Positions 35,901 to 46,597 of a stretch of DNA of 64,000 bases are shown here, piece after piece; the stretch's first letter is position 1, and each line of letters opens with the position of its first letter. A program made the translations under genes and the position numbers. Origin of the DNA: Tetragonia tetragonoides. Taxonomy: Eukaryota; Streptophyta; Magnoliopsida; Caryophyllales; Aizoaceae. Under the pieces are notes generated by a model. The model was not told where the DNA came from, searched no databases, and worked only from the letters and a program-made list of their open reading frames with translations. The DNA lies in assembly GCA_038025085.1 (NCBI GenBank), contig CM076148.1:1118501-1182500 (forward strand), given 5' to 3'.

Positions 35901-38900
35901 TTGGCCTCTCTGTTTTCATAAGGGTAAGGCAGCATATACCTGACCCCCCTTACCCTGCCTGGGCGGAGCCTATTTGGATGCACTGTGGTAACGTTGATGT
36001 TTACGTAGATGTTGATGGAGGTTTTGATGTCTTTTATGGACTTTAAGCTAGGATATACGGTTAAGTTATCAGCATGATTGGTTCTATGGCTACCATCAGA
36101 GATCAAGCTTTTTGCCTTTTCAACTATTTAGATGTATGTGCGTGTGTAACTTTGGCAACTTTACAATAGTATCTGTGCATTTTCAGGTTGTCTACAATGC
36201 AAATAAACTGGCAGACTTGGTTGCTGAGAAGAAAAAGAAGCAAAATTGGCTTGATTATTACCAGCTAAAGTATTCTAGAAAGCCTGAAAAAAGGCCTCTT
36301 ACAAAGGTAAGTTTACTGTACTTTAAAGCTAACATTTCACACAGTGAAGACACGCCGACAGTGAGGTATTGTATACGTTAACATTATTCTTGTCTTGGAT
36401 ATTGCAGACTGGGTTTCTTGGCCTATGGGGACAAACAGTTGATGCAATAGATTATTATGCTGCGGAAGTTGATAGACTAATAAAAGAAGTAGGTACCAAA
36501 TTTAGCTTTTCCGATCAATATCTTTCTGTATTTTCAATACATCACTAAAGGAGTAGGAGAAAAAGATATTATGGATAAAAACCCTATGATGTAAAGGTTT
36601 AAAGAATTTAATTGAGGATAACAATGATTTTAACAATTTAAAAGTTGAGCCTGGTGGTCAAGAAAATGCTGAAGCTGCATTACCTTTCATCCGTTATATA
36701 TTTTAGAGAATTCTCAAGAAAAAGATATCTCGCATTGCGAGAAGAACAGTTCTGACGAACTTGAGTTTAGATCTTTGGTAAGAGGAGGAAATGTTTAGCT
36801 GAAATTTCTTTAGTCAAAGCACAGGCCATTCATTGAAGGGGAAATGCACAAGTTCATATCTTCCCATTATCTCTAATCCATAATTTATCAAACACAAATG
36901 ATGATCATGCCATACACGCAAGCCCATCATGCCATACATGCAAGCTTTATATGTGATGGGCTAAAGAGAGGCTTTCCAACGCTTGACTGTTGTGTGAGAT
37001 GGTGATTGGCTTTTATGGTGTGAGAACAAAAGTAGTTGACTTAGCTTACAAAAGAGGGGGGCGGGGGGACAAATTGACAGAAGAAGAAAGAAAAGGAAGG
37101 AAAAAAAAAGAAGGATTAACCAGCAATTGCTACTGATTAATGTAGGATCCATGGAGGAAGTGGATGAACATAGTGAAGCTTTATACTTATTTAGCAGATA
37201 GGCTAAAGAGAGATTTTCTCGTGCTTTGGCTGGTTGTTAGAGATGGTGAGTGGCTTTTATGGTGTATGGACAAAACAAGTGACTTAGCTTACAAAAACGA
37301 AGAAATGAAAAAGGAAGGGAGGAAAAAGGACTAATCAGCAATTGCCACTGGCTATCATAGATCCATGAAGACAGTGATGAGCATAGTGAAGCTGGTAGGA
37401 ATGCCATGTGCTACTGAATTAATTTTTTTTTTGATAATTAGTGTATTCTTTATTAATTAATAATAAGATAGACTACCACAATAGTAGCTATCTGACGTAT
37501 ACACCGTTGGTGGACATCCATCCTAGCATCATTCAATCACTGCACTCCCACTATGCAATCATGTGCTACTGCATTACTTCAAGAATTCAAGTGCACAATT
37601 ACTTTGTTTTCCCTCTGGCATCTACTAGTATTTATGTTTTGTGAGAGAAATTTCCATCCGTTTTATGTTCCATTTGAAGAGAGTTGGTACTAGGATATGT
37701 TCCATTAGACTTTAACTCCCATTCAGTTACAGATTTGTTATCAGAAGATGCTGTCTGTTGTCTTACATTTGGCTACAAGGTGACTGGCTAAAAGTTGACT
37801 GATGATAATTCCAGCCCAACAGTGTTTCAAAATGTGATGTTATGGATTCACCTTGAAAGCTTTGTACTTGTAGATTCGTTGACCTGATGGTATCTTGCAC
37901 TTGAGATGATTATTGAGTTAGTCCTATATTTCATGCTGTTTTTGTTTGCAATATTATCGAATTTCACATATGTACACTGAATTGTCACGCCAGATTGCTG
38001 AGGAACGTGAGAAGGTTGCACAAGATCCAAAATCTGTCATGCCAGCTTCTTTTGTCTCCTTTAGGACTCGATGGGGTGCTGCTGTTTGTGCACAGACTCA
38101 GCAAACCCGGAATCCAACTATTTGGTTGACTGAATGGGCTCCAGAGCCACGTGACATTTATTGGCCGAACCTGGCGATTCCATATGTTTATTTAAGCATC
38201 CGGAGGCTAATAACATCTGTTTCGTTTTTCTTTCTTACCTTTTTCTTCATGATCCCCATTGCGTTCGTACAATCACTGGCAAGCATTGAGGGAATTGAGA
38301 AATCAGTTAAATTTTTGAAGCCTGTTATAGAGATGTAAGTTTGTTTGGTCTTTTATCTTCGTTATTCATTGCTCCTATTTAGTACTGTAAAGTTTAAATG
38401 TGAATTGAAGGATCAGCTAGGATTTGTTATAGAGTTTCTTGATTTAATGCTTGTAATATGAAGTGCCATAACGAAATCATCCTCGTCCTTTCATAATCAG
38501 AATACCTTTTAGCATGTTTGATTCGTATATTCTGCGTCAATATTTCCCTTCCTGCCCATATGTGTATTCTTTGACTACATGTATAACATGTGCTTCATAT
38601 GTGTCGTACTCTGTCAATGGTATTGATAGAATTAATTGGTTTTGTAGAAGAGAAAAGTAGGGACGTAGATGGTAGAACTTGCCTGCAAATTTTGTCATAT
38701 TTAATCATATGTTGACTTTTCGGTGTGGATTTTTCGCACATACTTCTAACATAGTTTATAAGTTTTCCGCTTTTCTTTTCAGGGGTTTTATCAAGTCAGT
38801 CCTCCAAGGTTTCTTGCCTGGACTTGCTTTGAAACTTTTCCTCATGTTCTTGCCATCAATATTGATGATCATGTCCAAATTTGAGGGATTTGAAGCTATA

Positions 38901-41900
38901 TCAAAACTAGAAAGGAGATCAGCTTCAAGATATTATATCTTCAATTTCGTCAATGTTTTCCTTGGAAGTGTAATTGCTGGATCAGCATTTGAGCAGCTGC
39001 ATGTGTACCTCAATGAGCCCGGACAAAAGTATGTCACTCTAGATCCATTCTTTTGTGCACTGTTTCTACTTTTGCCTCTGGTGTTGTGACTAATCTGAGT
39101 CTGCTGATCATCTTCGTTATATTACCGATCTCAAATATGTGAGTGATAAATGTTTACCAACTTCTGTTTTGTGACTACAGAGCATTCTGGCCCAATCCTT
39201 CTTGTACTCAAAATCTAGTTGCTTTCTGAAGTGTTTAATACAATAGTTTGAGACCAAGTTTAGGAAACTACATAACCTGCCTCGTCTATGATACAAATCT
39301 TAACGGTGTCCAAACTGATTGTTATCTATTGCTGTTAGGTATCAATTAGACTATCTTGTTTTTTGGGGAAATGGTAAGTATATTCCATTCACCAAGGGTA
39401 TACCGATGGGGTACCCCAGGAAAACCAAAACCTATCTGTCATCTAGTTACTTCTTTACATCCCCCTCAAACACTCCTTAGCCGTATCTCTATACAAACTG
39501 TAAAATCTTACACAAACACAAAATTTGATCTGATACACTTCTTGGTCCACAGACCTGCTATGCTGTCTTAAAATCCTAGCATTACGCTCACTCCAGATTT
39601 CGTACTGAGAAGTGATCAGGACAGCTCTTCTGATCTTGATCCTTATGGACTTACCGTTGCAATATCTTCCAAAGCATCTCATATCATGTCCAAAGCTCAA
39701 AGGGGCTCTTTGGATGCCCAGCCAGCAGAGAATCTTACGCCAAACTAGCAGCAGAAAAGGCACATTTAAAGAACAAATGATCACAATCCTCCCCATTATC
39801 ACCGCAAATGCCACACACATTTTTTAATAGCTAAACCTCTCCCCACAAGGAACGAACTCATCAGCTAACCACGCGATAAAACAGTGCCCTGGTCGAGCCC
39901 CTTTCTCCCAGACAAGCTTATGCCACCAAACCTTACTCCTATTATCACCAAACACATCATACGCTTCCTGCACTCTGAACTTCCCTTCATGCACCATGCT
40001 CTGAAGCAGCAGCTGTGCTTGATTAGGGGTCCACTACATTCAATCAACTTATCACGCACAAGTAAAACCTTCTTCCTAACCCAAGAGCTCTCCGAAGTCT
40101 CCCTAGCCTCCCAGATAGTAACTCACTGAAGTGCATATGCCTGCACCCAAACAGTCCAGCATCCCCTGCGATTATAATCCACCCACCACACATTCTTGCT
40201 CATGGTAGCCCACATTCCAATGCTCAATATTTTAGTATGCAGCCCCCCAAATTTCTTTGCACAACACATATTGTTCCAACTCACTGGAACCAAGGCATGG
40301 ATTTTATTCAGACCCCAATTAAACTTCCTGCCCATCTTATGCAAGTCATAGATCACTTGCTTAGGCAACAGAAACACCGTACATTAAAAGTTCAGAGATG
40401 AGAAGATCACAGAATTCCGAAGCTGCAACCTGCCAGCATAACACAGAAATTGGTCAGTCCATTAGTGAATGTGCCTCGACACTCTGTTAAGTAATGGCTG
40501 ACAGGGGGCATGAGTGAGACATGTGGCTGACAGGGGGCATGAGTGAGACATGTGGCTGACAGGGGGCATGAGTGAGACATGTGGCTGACAGGGGAACCCC
40601 TAGGTACCTAAAGGGTAGAGTGCCCTCCCGGAACCCAGTAGAAGTCAGGATGTCATTCTTCACATTCCCATCCACACCCCCAAAGTACAAACAGGTCTTA
40701 AGACTTAAGAGTCATTGGCTTGCAACCCAGAAAATGCAGCAAAGGAAAGGAAAGTGTTAAGAGCAGCATCAATAGACCTCCTATCCCCCCTGGTGAAGTT
40801 TAGCAAATCGTCTGCAAAGATCAAATGAGTGAGCCCAACTCTTTTGCATTTAGGATGAAAATGAAGTCCATCTCCTGCCCCATCCTCCTCATCATTCTCG
40901 AGAGGCCTTCCATACATAACAGAAAGAGATAAAGGACACCCTTGTCTCAAGCCCCATGTATTCATGAAGAGCTAAAAATTAAAAATAGGGTCTCCTTCAC
41001 ATTTTGTTATCTTGGAAAATAACTGTACACTTCCCAGTTAAACACTTCCCATACTACATTCAGTCCAAAGTTTATTCAAAAGCATGACACTCAGATATAA
41101 AACAACTCGTTTGGTTACCGGTCAGTGCTACTTGCCTCTAATCTTCATAAATCTATTACTGAATGCAGTTGCTGCTTTGCATGACATCTACTGATAGAAT
41201 TCTGTAGCTCCTCTTGCATGCATTGCTTGTTTCTTTTCGAAATGTTTTTTGTACCCTCAGCTTATGTGATATTACCATTTTACAGGATCATTCAGATGAT
41301 TGGTGTAGCAATTCCAATGAAAGCAACTTTTTTCATAACCTATATTATGGTTGATGGATGGGCTGGGGTTGCCGGTGAGATCTTGAGGTTGAAGCCTTTG
41401 GTTATATACCACTTAAAGAACACTTTCTTGGTAAAGACTGAGAAGGACAGAGAGGAGGCAATGGATGCAGGAAGCATTGGGTTTGACACTGGGGAACCGC
41501 AGATACAATTTTATATATTATTGGGCCTTGTTTATGCTGTGGTGACCCCATTTATACTTCCGTTCATTCTGGTCTTCTTCAGTTTCTCTTATGTTGTGTA
41601 CCGGCATCAGGTAAATACTTGCACCTTGAAGCTTAATATGGTGGGAAAATAAAAGAGGGGGGCGGGGGCGAATTCCAATTATTTTATGATTCATATCAAT
41701 ATGAAAATTCTGGTATAAATTTTGCAGTGGAGAGTAAAGTGAAGTTATGTCTGGAATGAAAATGTGTGATGTTTTCTATATGCCTCTTTGCTTCACAGTA
41801 CTAAGGAATACCCCTGGGGACTGGTTGGGCTCTCCTCTATCTATTACTTGTTGTATCATAGTAGGCCAAATGATGCTTTTTAATCTGAGATCGAATAGAA

Positions 41901-43677
41901 TATCTCTACTTGTGGGGAATGATCGTGTATATCTGACTTCTGATTCCAGCCAAACAGAGTAACCACTTGAGAGGCACTGGATGATGTTTTGCTACTTTGT
42001 TTGGCTTGGTTAATATGGTGACCAGGGGTCTGACTTGGCACTCATGCTTATTGTACTTTTGTGTTTACAGTTGTTTGGGTTGATGAACCTACTCTGAAGA
42101 TAAAGCTTCTAAGTTCTAATATATGTTGATTAGGTCACTTGGCCATAATTCTTGAGAAACAAAAATGAATGGACAAAGAGTGGGGATGTTTAAATATTAG
42201 ATATTTAGAATACATGAAGCAGCTTTCTGGGAATCTTTTGCAATACTGAAGGAAGTATTTGTTCACTTCTTTGGATTAAGGGAAGCCTTCTCTAGGATGG
42301 TTGTATGGTTATCGAAATGCTTTGGTAAGAAAGCCGGGGCCATTGGTCCATTACATCAGGGGAAGGGGAGATGCCCATATGCACCACAATACAAATACCA
42401 CCCACAATGTTGAATTGAGGGGAATGAGACTTGAACCCCCAACTTGAAGTTGGAGGTGTGGGTGCTCTACCACCTGAACTCCCAACTTATGCTCACTTTG
42501 TAAGTTTGTATATGTATGTACTTCTATCTACATGTCATCTTCTTATTGTTTAATGCTTCAACCCCTGGAAATCTTGTCTATCCTGTAGGGGTGAATTTTA
42601 TTTTCAAATGTCGTGTCACCAAATTAAAGGCTTATGTTCCAACAGCCAAGTTAAAACCTAAATTCAAGGCAGAGCAGACTCCTATCTGAAGGCAGAAATG
42701 GTTGTAGATTCCATTTATAAAATTCGTTGGAGTGTGTTTCGAAAAGCTGATCATTCCAGTTTGCTTGTGAATCTATATTGGGATTATGTGCCTGTAATTG
42801 TAATTCATCTTATGAACTTAAGGAGTGGGTTGCATGATGCAGATCATCAATGTTTACAACCAAGAGTATGAAAGTGCTGCTGCTTTTTGGCCTGCTGTCC
42901 ATGGACGTATTATTGGTGCGTTGGTTTTCTCTCAGTTGCTTTTGATGGGATTGCTGGGCACAAAGCAAGCTGCTTCAACATCTCCATTTCTCATAGCACT
43001 TCCAGTGCTTACTATATGGTTTCATAGGTTCTGCAAGGGTCGGTTTGAGCCAGCATTCATGACATATCCTCTGCAGGTTTGTCAGAGAATACGATAAGTA
43101 CAGTTGATGTTAGTTTTGGCAAATCTGGCTTAAATTTTCTGGTATCTCCGGTATGTGTGTATAAACTGAAGGTTTGTCAGCAAATGCAAACTAAATTGCA
43201 TCTGATTAGCTGTGACTAGTGTGGCATAAATTTCCTGTCCCAATGATGTGTGCATGTGTAGATGTTCCACTTTCATTGGTTCCAAAACTTAAATGTTTTC
43301 CCCGGAGAAGTCTTGTGCTGTCTTGGGATTTTGTGTTGTTTTTGGGTCAATTGATAATTTGACAATCTTGTCAAGAAAATTGTACAAGGACCTGGTTCTG
43401 ATGACTGGTATTTGTGGGTTTTCAGGAAGCTATGATGAAAGACACACTGGAACGTGCAAGGGATCCAAACTTCAACTTGAAAGGATACCTTCAGAATGCC
43501 TATATCCATCCTGTATTTAAAGGTGACGACGAAGATGACGATGAGATAGATGAGAAGTTGGAGATGGATGCTGAGCTTGTACCCACTAAACGCCAGTCCA
43601 GAAGGAACACTCCTGCCCCAAGCAAAATGAGCAGCGGATCTTCACATTCACCGCCGAAGTTGATCGAACATCTATGA
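29946..43677 (+). CDS. OSCA1: OSCA1-type hyperosmolality-gated calcium-permeable channel
   Basis: Plasma-membrane mechanosensitive cation channel of the TMEM16-like OSCA/TMEM63 family, producing osmotic Ca2+ signals. Coding exons: 29946-30259, 31780-31938, 33406-33541, 33891-33992, 36187-36306, 36408-36488, 37994-38334, 38783-39028, 41286-41610, 42843-43076, 43426-43677. The sum is 2310 nt, 769 residues, the usual length. The N-terminal TM segment starts MATLSDIGVSAAFNLLSALV. The cytosolic domain carries VLVRNVPPDSDESVSELVEH and QTQQTRNPTIWLTEWAPEP. The pore-region helices include FLPGLALKLFLMFLPSILMI, GVAIPMKATFFITYIMVDGW and YRHQIINVYNQEYESAAAFW. The C-terminus has EAMMKDTLERARDPN, an acidic run (residues about 715-725) and VPTKRQSRRNTPAPS. 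All junctions are GT-AG and phases agree. Large introns hold a hAT MITE, a LINE, a Stowaway and SINE-like repeats, but the coding sequence is intact. Start chosen at the first ATG, as in OSCA1 relatives. Confidence 0.97.
30505..30592. mobile_element. Stowaway-type MITE in OSCA1 intron
   Basis: TACTCCCTTCAGTTG at the left and ACGGAGGGAGTA at the right are inverted, flanked by TA dinucleotides: a Tc1/mariner-type MITE of about 84 bp. Confidence 0.85.
31706..31730 (+). repeat. Homopolymer of 25 C in OSCA1 intron
   Basis: Twenty-five consecutive C, ending 49 bp before the exon that begins at 31780, in the position where the polypyrimidine tract/branch-point region would lie. Confidence 0.97.
33726..33818 (+). 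repeat. Short direct duplication in OSCA1 intron
   Basis: CGATTATTCACTCTAGCCTA followed by TTCATGTTCCAATA occurs twice, spaced by about 53 bp, with few differences. Confidence 0.85.
34324..34803. mobile_element. hAT-type MITE in OSCA1 intron, 480 bp
   Basis: Terminal inverted repeats TAGGGCTGGCCACGAGCC and GGCTTGTGGCCAGCCCTA. Perfect 8-bp target duplication CTTACCGG at 34316-34323 and 34804-34811. Subterminal GAGCTCGGCTCG words occur in both orientations. It sits in the intron between the exons ending at 33992 and starting at 36187. No coding. Confidence 0.95.
35845..36035 (-). repeat. SINE-like dispersed repeat, copy 2 (in OSCA1 intron)
   Basis: The reverse complement shares CATCAACGTTACC, GGCAGGGTAAGGGGG and GCAACTTC with the repeat at 1795-1985. 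Boundaries approximate. Confidence 0.55.
36957..37392 (+). repeat. Diverged tandem duplication in OSCA1 intron
   Basis: Two units (about 36957-37198 and 37199-37392) share GGCTAAAGAGAG, GGCTTTTATGGTGT, GACTTAGCTTACAAAA and CATAGTGAAGCT. They differ mainly in the length of the purine-rich middle part. Confidence 0.85.
39357..40980 (-). pseudogene. 5'-truncated LINE (non-LTR retrotransposon) antisense in OSCA1 intron
   Basis: On the minus strand, frames read RT motifs in order: WGLRQGCPLS, then THLIFADDLLNFTRGD (the YADD-type catalytic box as FADD), then GTLPFRYLGVPLSA. A zf-RVT-like region follows (SWNNMCCAKKFGGL), and near the end YEIWSERNARIL. Stops and frameshifts separate the blocks. The element begins within the RT domain, so it is 5' truncated, and ends near 39365 next to a T6 run on the plus strand (a short A tail on its own strand). 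It lies in the intron between the exons ending at 39028 and starting at 41286. It is transcriptionally antisense to OSCA1 and dead. Confidence 0.9.
40496..40596 (+). repeat. 29-bp tandem repeat inside the LINE
   Basis: Three perfect units starting at 40496, 40525 and 40554 (GGCTGACAGGGGGCATGAGT plus GAGACATGT) and a partial fourth. It interrupts the LINE just after its LGVPLSA motif, so it expanded after insertion or in the source copy. Confidence 0.95.
42366..42487 (-). mobile_element. tRNA-related SINE in OSCA1 intron
   Basis: Reverse complement starts GGGAGTTCAGGTGGTAGAGC (A box) and continues to GGGGGTTCAAGTCTC (B box, GGTTCAAGTC), 47 bp apart, then a non-tRNA tail. There is no cloverleaf acceptor stem, so it is a SINE rather than a tRNA gene. 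Confidence 0.65.
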
Positions 43678-44514
43678 AAACTGTACATTGGAAATACCTT
43701 ACGAGCTAGTCCCCACTTAAATCAGTGAAATGAGCGAACAAATCAGTGCAGCTTTTAGGCTGATATTGATTCAGCTGTTCAGAAATTATAGCCTCCTTTT
43801 TCTTTCCTTCTCTCTTCTATATTTCTTTCTCTCTTCAGAAGATGTAAAGTTTTACAGCACCAGGGCGGCGTTGTCAAGATAGAAGCTGGCTCTGACATGT
43901 AGCAGAAAAGTGTCTTAATGTGTTAATATATGTTCTTGCTACAAAGGAGACTTAAATGTAAATTATCTTGAGCTTTGCTTTGTCTTCAAGATGATCTTTT
44001 TGGCTCAGTTGTGTGCATTTCTTTTTCAGAGTGAAACTGGTTGATGTTCTCTTGTTGCTCCTTATCGTTCCTTAAGGAATGGTGATTTTCTCCCTTGATC
44101 ATTTTATGAGATGCCTCAAACTAACAGAAGGGCGACGGGCTTGTTGACAATATTTCACTGTGATTAGCTTACAAAGTTGATACAGGATGGGTATAGAATG
44201 TAGCTAGTTTCATGGCCATAATCAGATTTCACGCACTCTTGTTCATGTATTAGCAAAGGACTAACAGTTTGAACTTTGAAGTACAATTCATATTCGATTT
44301 TGATTGATATGAAGAGCTCAATATACTTTGATGAATGGTTGAGTAGAATCAATGGCTACGTAAGTTTACTCGACAAACTACTGATGAAGCAAAAAAAAAA
44401 ATCCGATTTGAATGAATACCAACTCGATCCTCTTTTCTGTTCTATTTACTACTTCCTATCCCTAATCTTATCCTGATCATCCGTGATTGTGTCATCTCAA
44501 ATATATAAAAAAGC
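43678..44514. other. OSCA1 3' UTR region and downstream intergenic
   Basis: Sequence following the OSCA1 stop is of 3' UTR character for several hundred bases. No second coding frame and no identifiable element before the MITE at 44515. Confidence 0.45.
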
Positions 44515-44665
44515 GGGACAGAAAATGACATCAAAAGATCTCCTATGAGGCGATCTAAGGTGAGGCCCCCTCCACATCCAAAGATGACATAAGCATGGTG
44601 TCATGCATGTTAAAGAGTGTCTCACCTTGAGGCCGCCTCATACGAGTTTTTGTGAAATGGCACAC
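44515..44665. mobile_element. Foldback MITE
   Basis: CTCCTATGAGGCGATCTAAG and the complement of CTTGAGGCCGCCTCATACGA form inverted ends of about 28 bp around a short centre. Related GAGGC(C/G)-containing fragments occur near 8800, 10950 and 54690. Confidence 0.7.
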
Positions 44666-45450
44666 ACAAACTAAGACGGGGGATCTTACTCAATGAAAAC
44701 ACGCACTAAGAGCAAAAGTTTATCATACTAGAACATCAAGTCAAAAATTATACGAGAGATTATTCTTTCTACAGATCAAAACCCTTTTTGACCACCAACT
44801 GAAAAAGCCATAAGTACAATTTACCAACCCAAAACTTCCAAAAGAAAACAAATACCCCAAATTAACAACAAACATCACTCTCACATTAAAGTGATTTAAA
44901 GAGTTTTAATGTTATTTAAACACTTAACTACTCCCAATCTACGTTAATTAGCAAAGCTACCAGTATCCCCCACTTTCGGGGAATAGTGATTGATTGTAGT
45001 CTTGCAGACCAAGACAATGACCTATTATTTTATGTCAGATTCTTTTTTCTTTTTTTTTTTTATATTTTAACTTTTAATTTTCTTTGTTTTTTTTATTATC
45101 AGAAACATTTAATTTTCTTAGGTGTTAGTGTCAGATAATTTAGAGGTGTGACTCACACAAAACCTTAAATTGTTCTCTTTGGCTAAGTACCCGACCTTAG
45201 ATGTGAGTGGACCACTTAAGGTAATATTCAGTATTCTGATCTTTGCCGTTCATCAAATTCCTAACCTTTTTTTTTTAATAAAGTAATTTATTTGTCACGT
45301 TTTCTGTGAGAAAACTCAGATTCTGATAGATTATACTATATGATGCAATATATCTTTCTGATTCATATACAAAACCAATTTAGGAAAGAGAATCATCTTC
45401 ATTCATCATCCTAAAATCCTAAACCAAAATCGTTTTTATCTTCTTTATTT
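44666..45450. other. Intergenic upstream of JmjC gene
   Basis: AT-rich, poly-T runs near 45052. A TATA-like TATATTTATA at about 45452-45461 lies 150 bp before a pyrimidine-rich leader exon that ends at a donor (ATCAG|gtaatt, 45610/45611). Confidence 0.4.
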
Positions 45451-46597
45451 GTATATTTATACTCAATTCAATTCTCTCTGCTACCTAACAATTTCTGGGT
45501 GGGTAACCAAATTCTGTTTCCCAGTCTCATCTTTCTCTCTCTTTCTCTCTCCTCTCATATATCAACTGGTCACCCATCCCCTTTCTTTGCCACCCACAAA
45601 TCGAAATCAGGTAATTTTCTTTTTATCTCTCTTTTTATTCTTTTTGTAAGATGTTTTCTTTTTCTGGGTTTCTTTTTTTATTGGATCCATGTGTGCATTG
45701 ATGATATTGAATTTGATGTTTGTCAATCTAAATCAGGGGAATGGATTTTGGGTTGATTTTTTTTTTTTTTTTTTTTTGGTGTGAATTGGAGCTGGATTGA
45801 TTGATTAAATGGGTTAATCTGCTATTGATTTGTTTATTAATTTCATTATCTGGGGTATTTTTTTTAGACTTTGACTTTTCTAGTCAACGTGAAAGTCTTG
45901 TGCCATTGCTGTAGTAGCTGTATGTGATCTGACTTTTATGCTTATATATCAGATTACTCAGAAAGACAAATCAGTGCCCTTTTCACAATTCTTCTGTTTT
46001 TGCATTGATTCTCTCTCTCTATATCAGTTATGAAGGTTCTTAGTTCCCTTGTTTATCTATGTAGCTTTTGGTTTGGATATATCCTTTCTTTTTATTCTAC
46101 CAGATTAATTAAACTGGGTTTTGATTTCATAACTGGGTTTTGCTTCCAATTCTTAACTGGGTTTTGCTTCTACATCTGTTCATCATTGTACTTATTTGCA
46201 GGATTGCTGATTAGTGTGTTTGTTATGGTTACCTTGTGTCAATTACAGGTTTTAATTTCAGAACAGTGTGCTGGTGATCTTTCTATTAGAAAATTATGTA
46301 TAATGGCATTGGCATATATGATACTAGATTGGTTTGAGCCCATAATAGACTGCTATGTCATTGTGACTGTTCTGATGACTTCTGAATGAATTTATTTTTA
46401 GTTGCTAAGATGTAAGTTTCCTTCGAGTTTCCGGTAGCTAATTAGACAGTTGCTGGTACTGTACAAGGTCAAGTAAATACAGTGGTAGGATCATTTTGCA
46501 CATAGGGATCATGCCAATCTCAGTAGCGCGCAATGCACTAGATGTTATGTTAAATGACCTGAGCCTTATGTTCTGCTCTTTCATCTTTTCAGTGAAA

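Noticed and set aside
42420..42487. tRNA gene on the minus strand
   Set aside because: A and B boxes only, no full cloverleaf; interpreted as a SINE.
46030..46389. 119-codon frame in the JmjC 5' region
   Set aside because: Lies in the leader intron between the noncoding exon (ends 45610) and the start exon (46593); hydrophobic chance frame.
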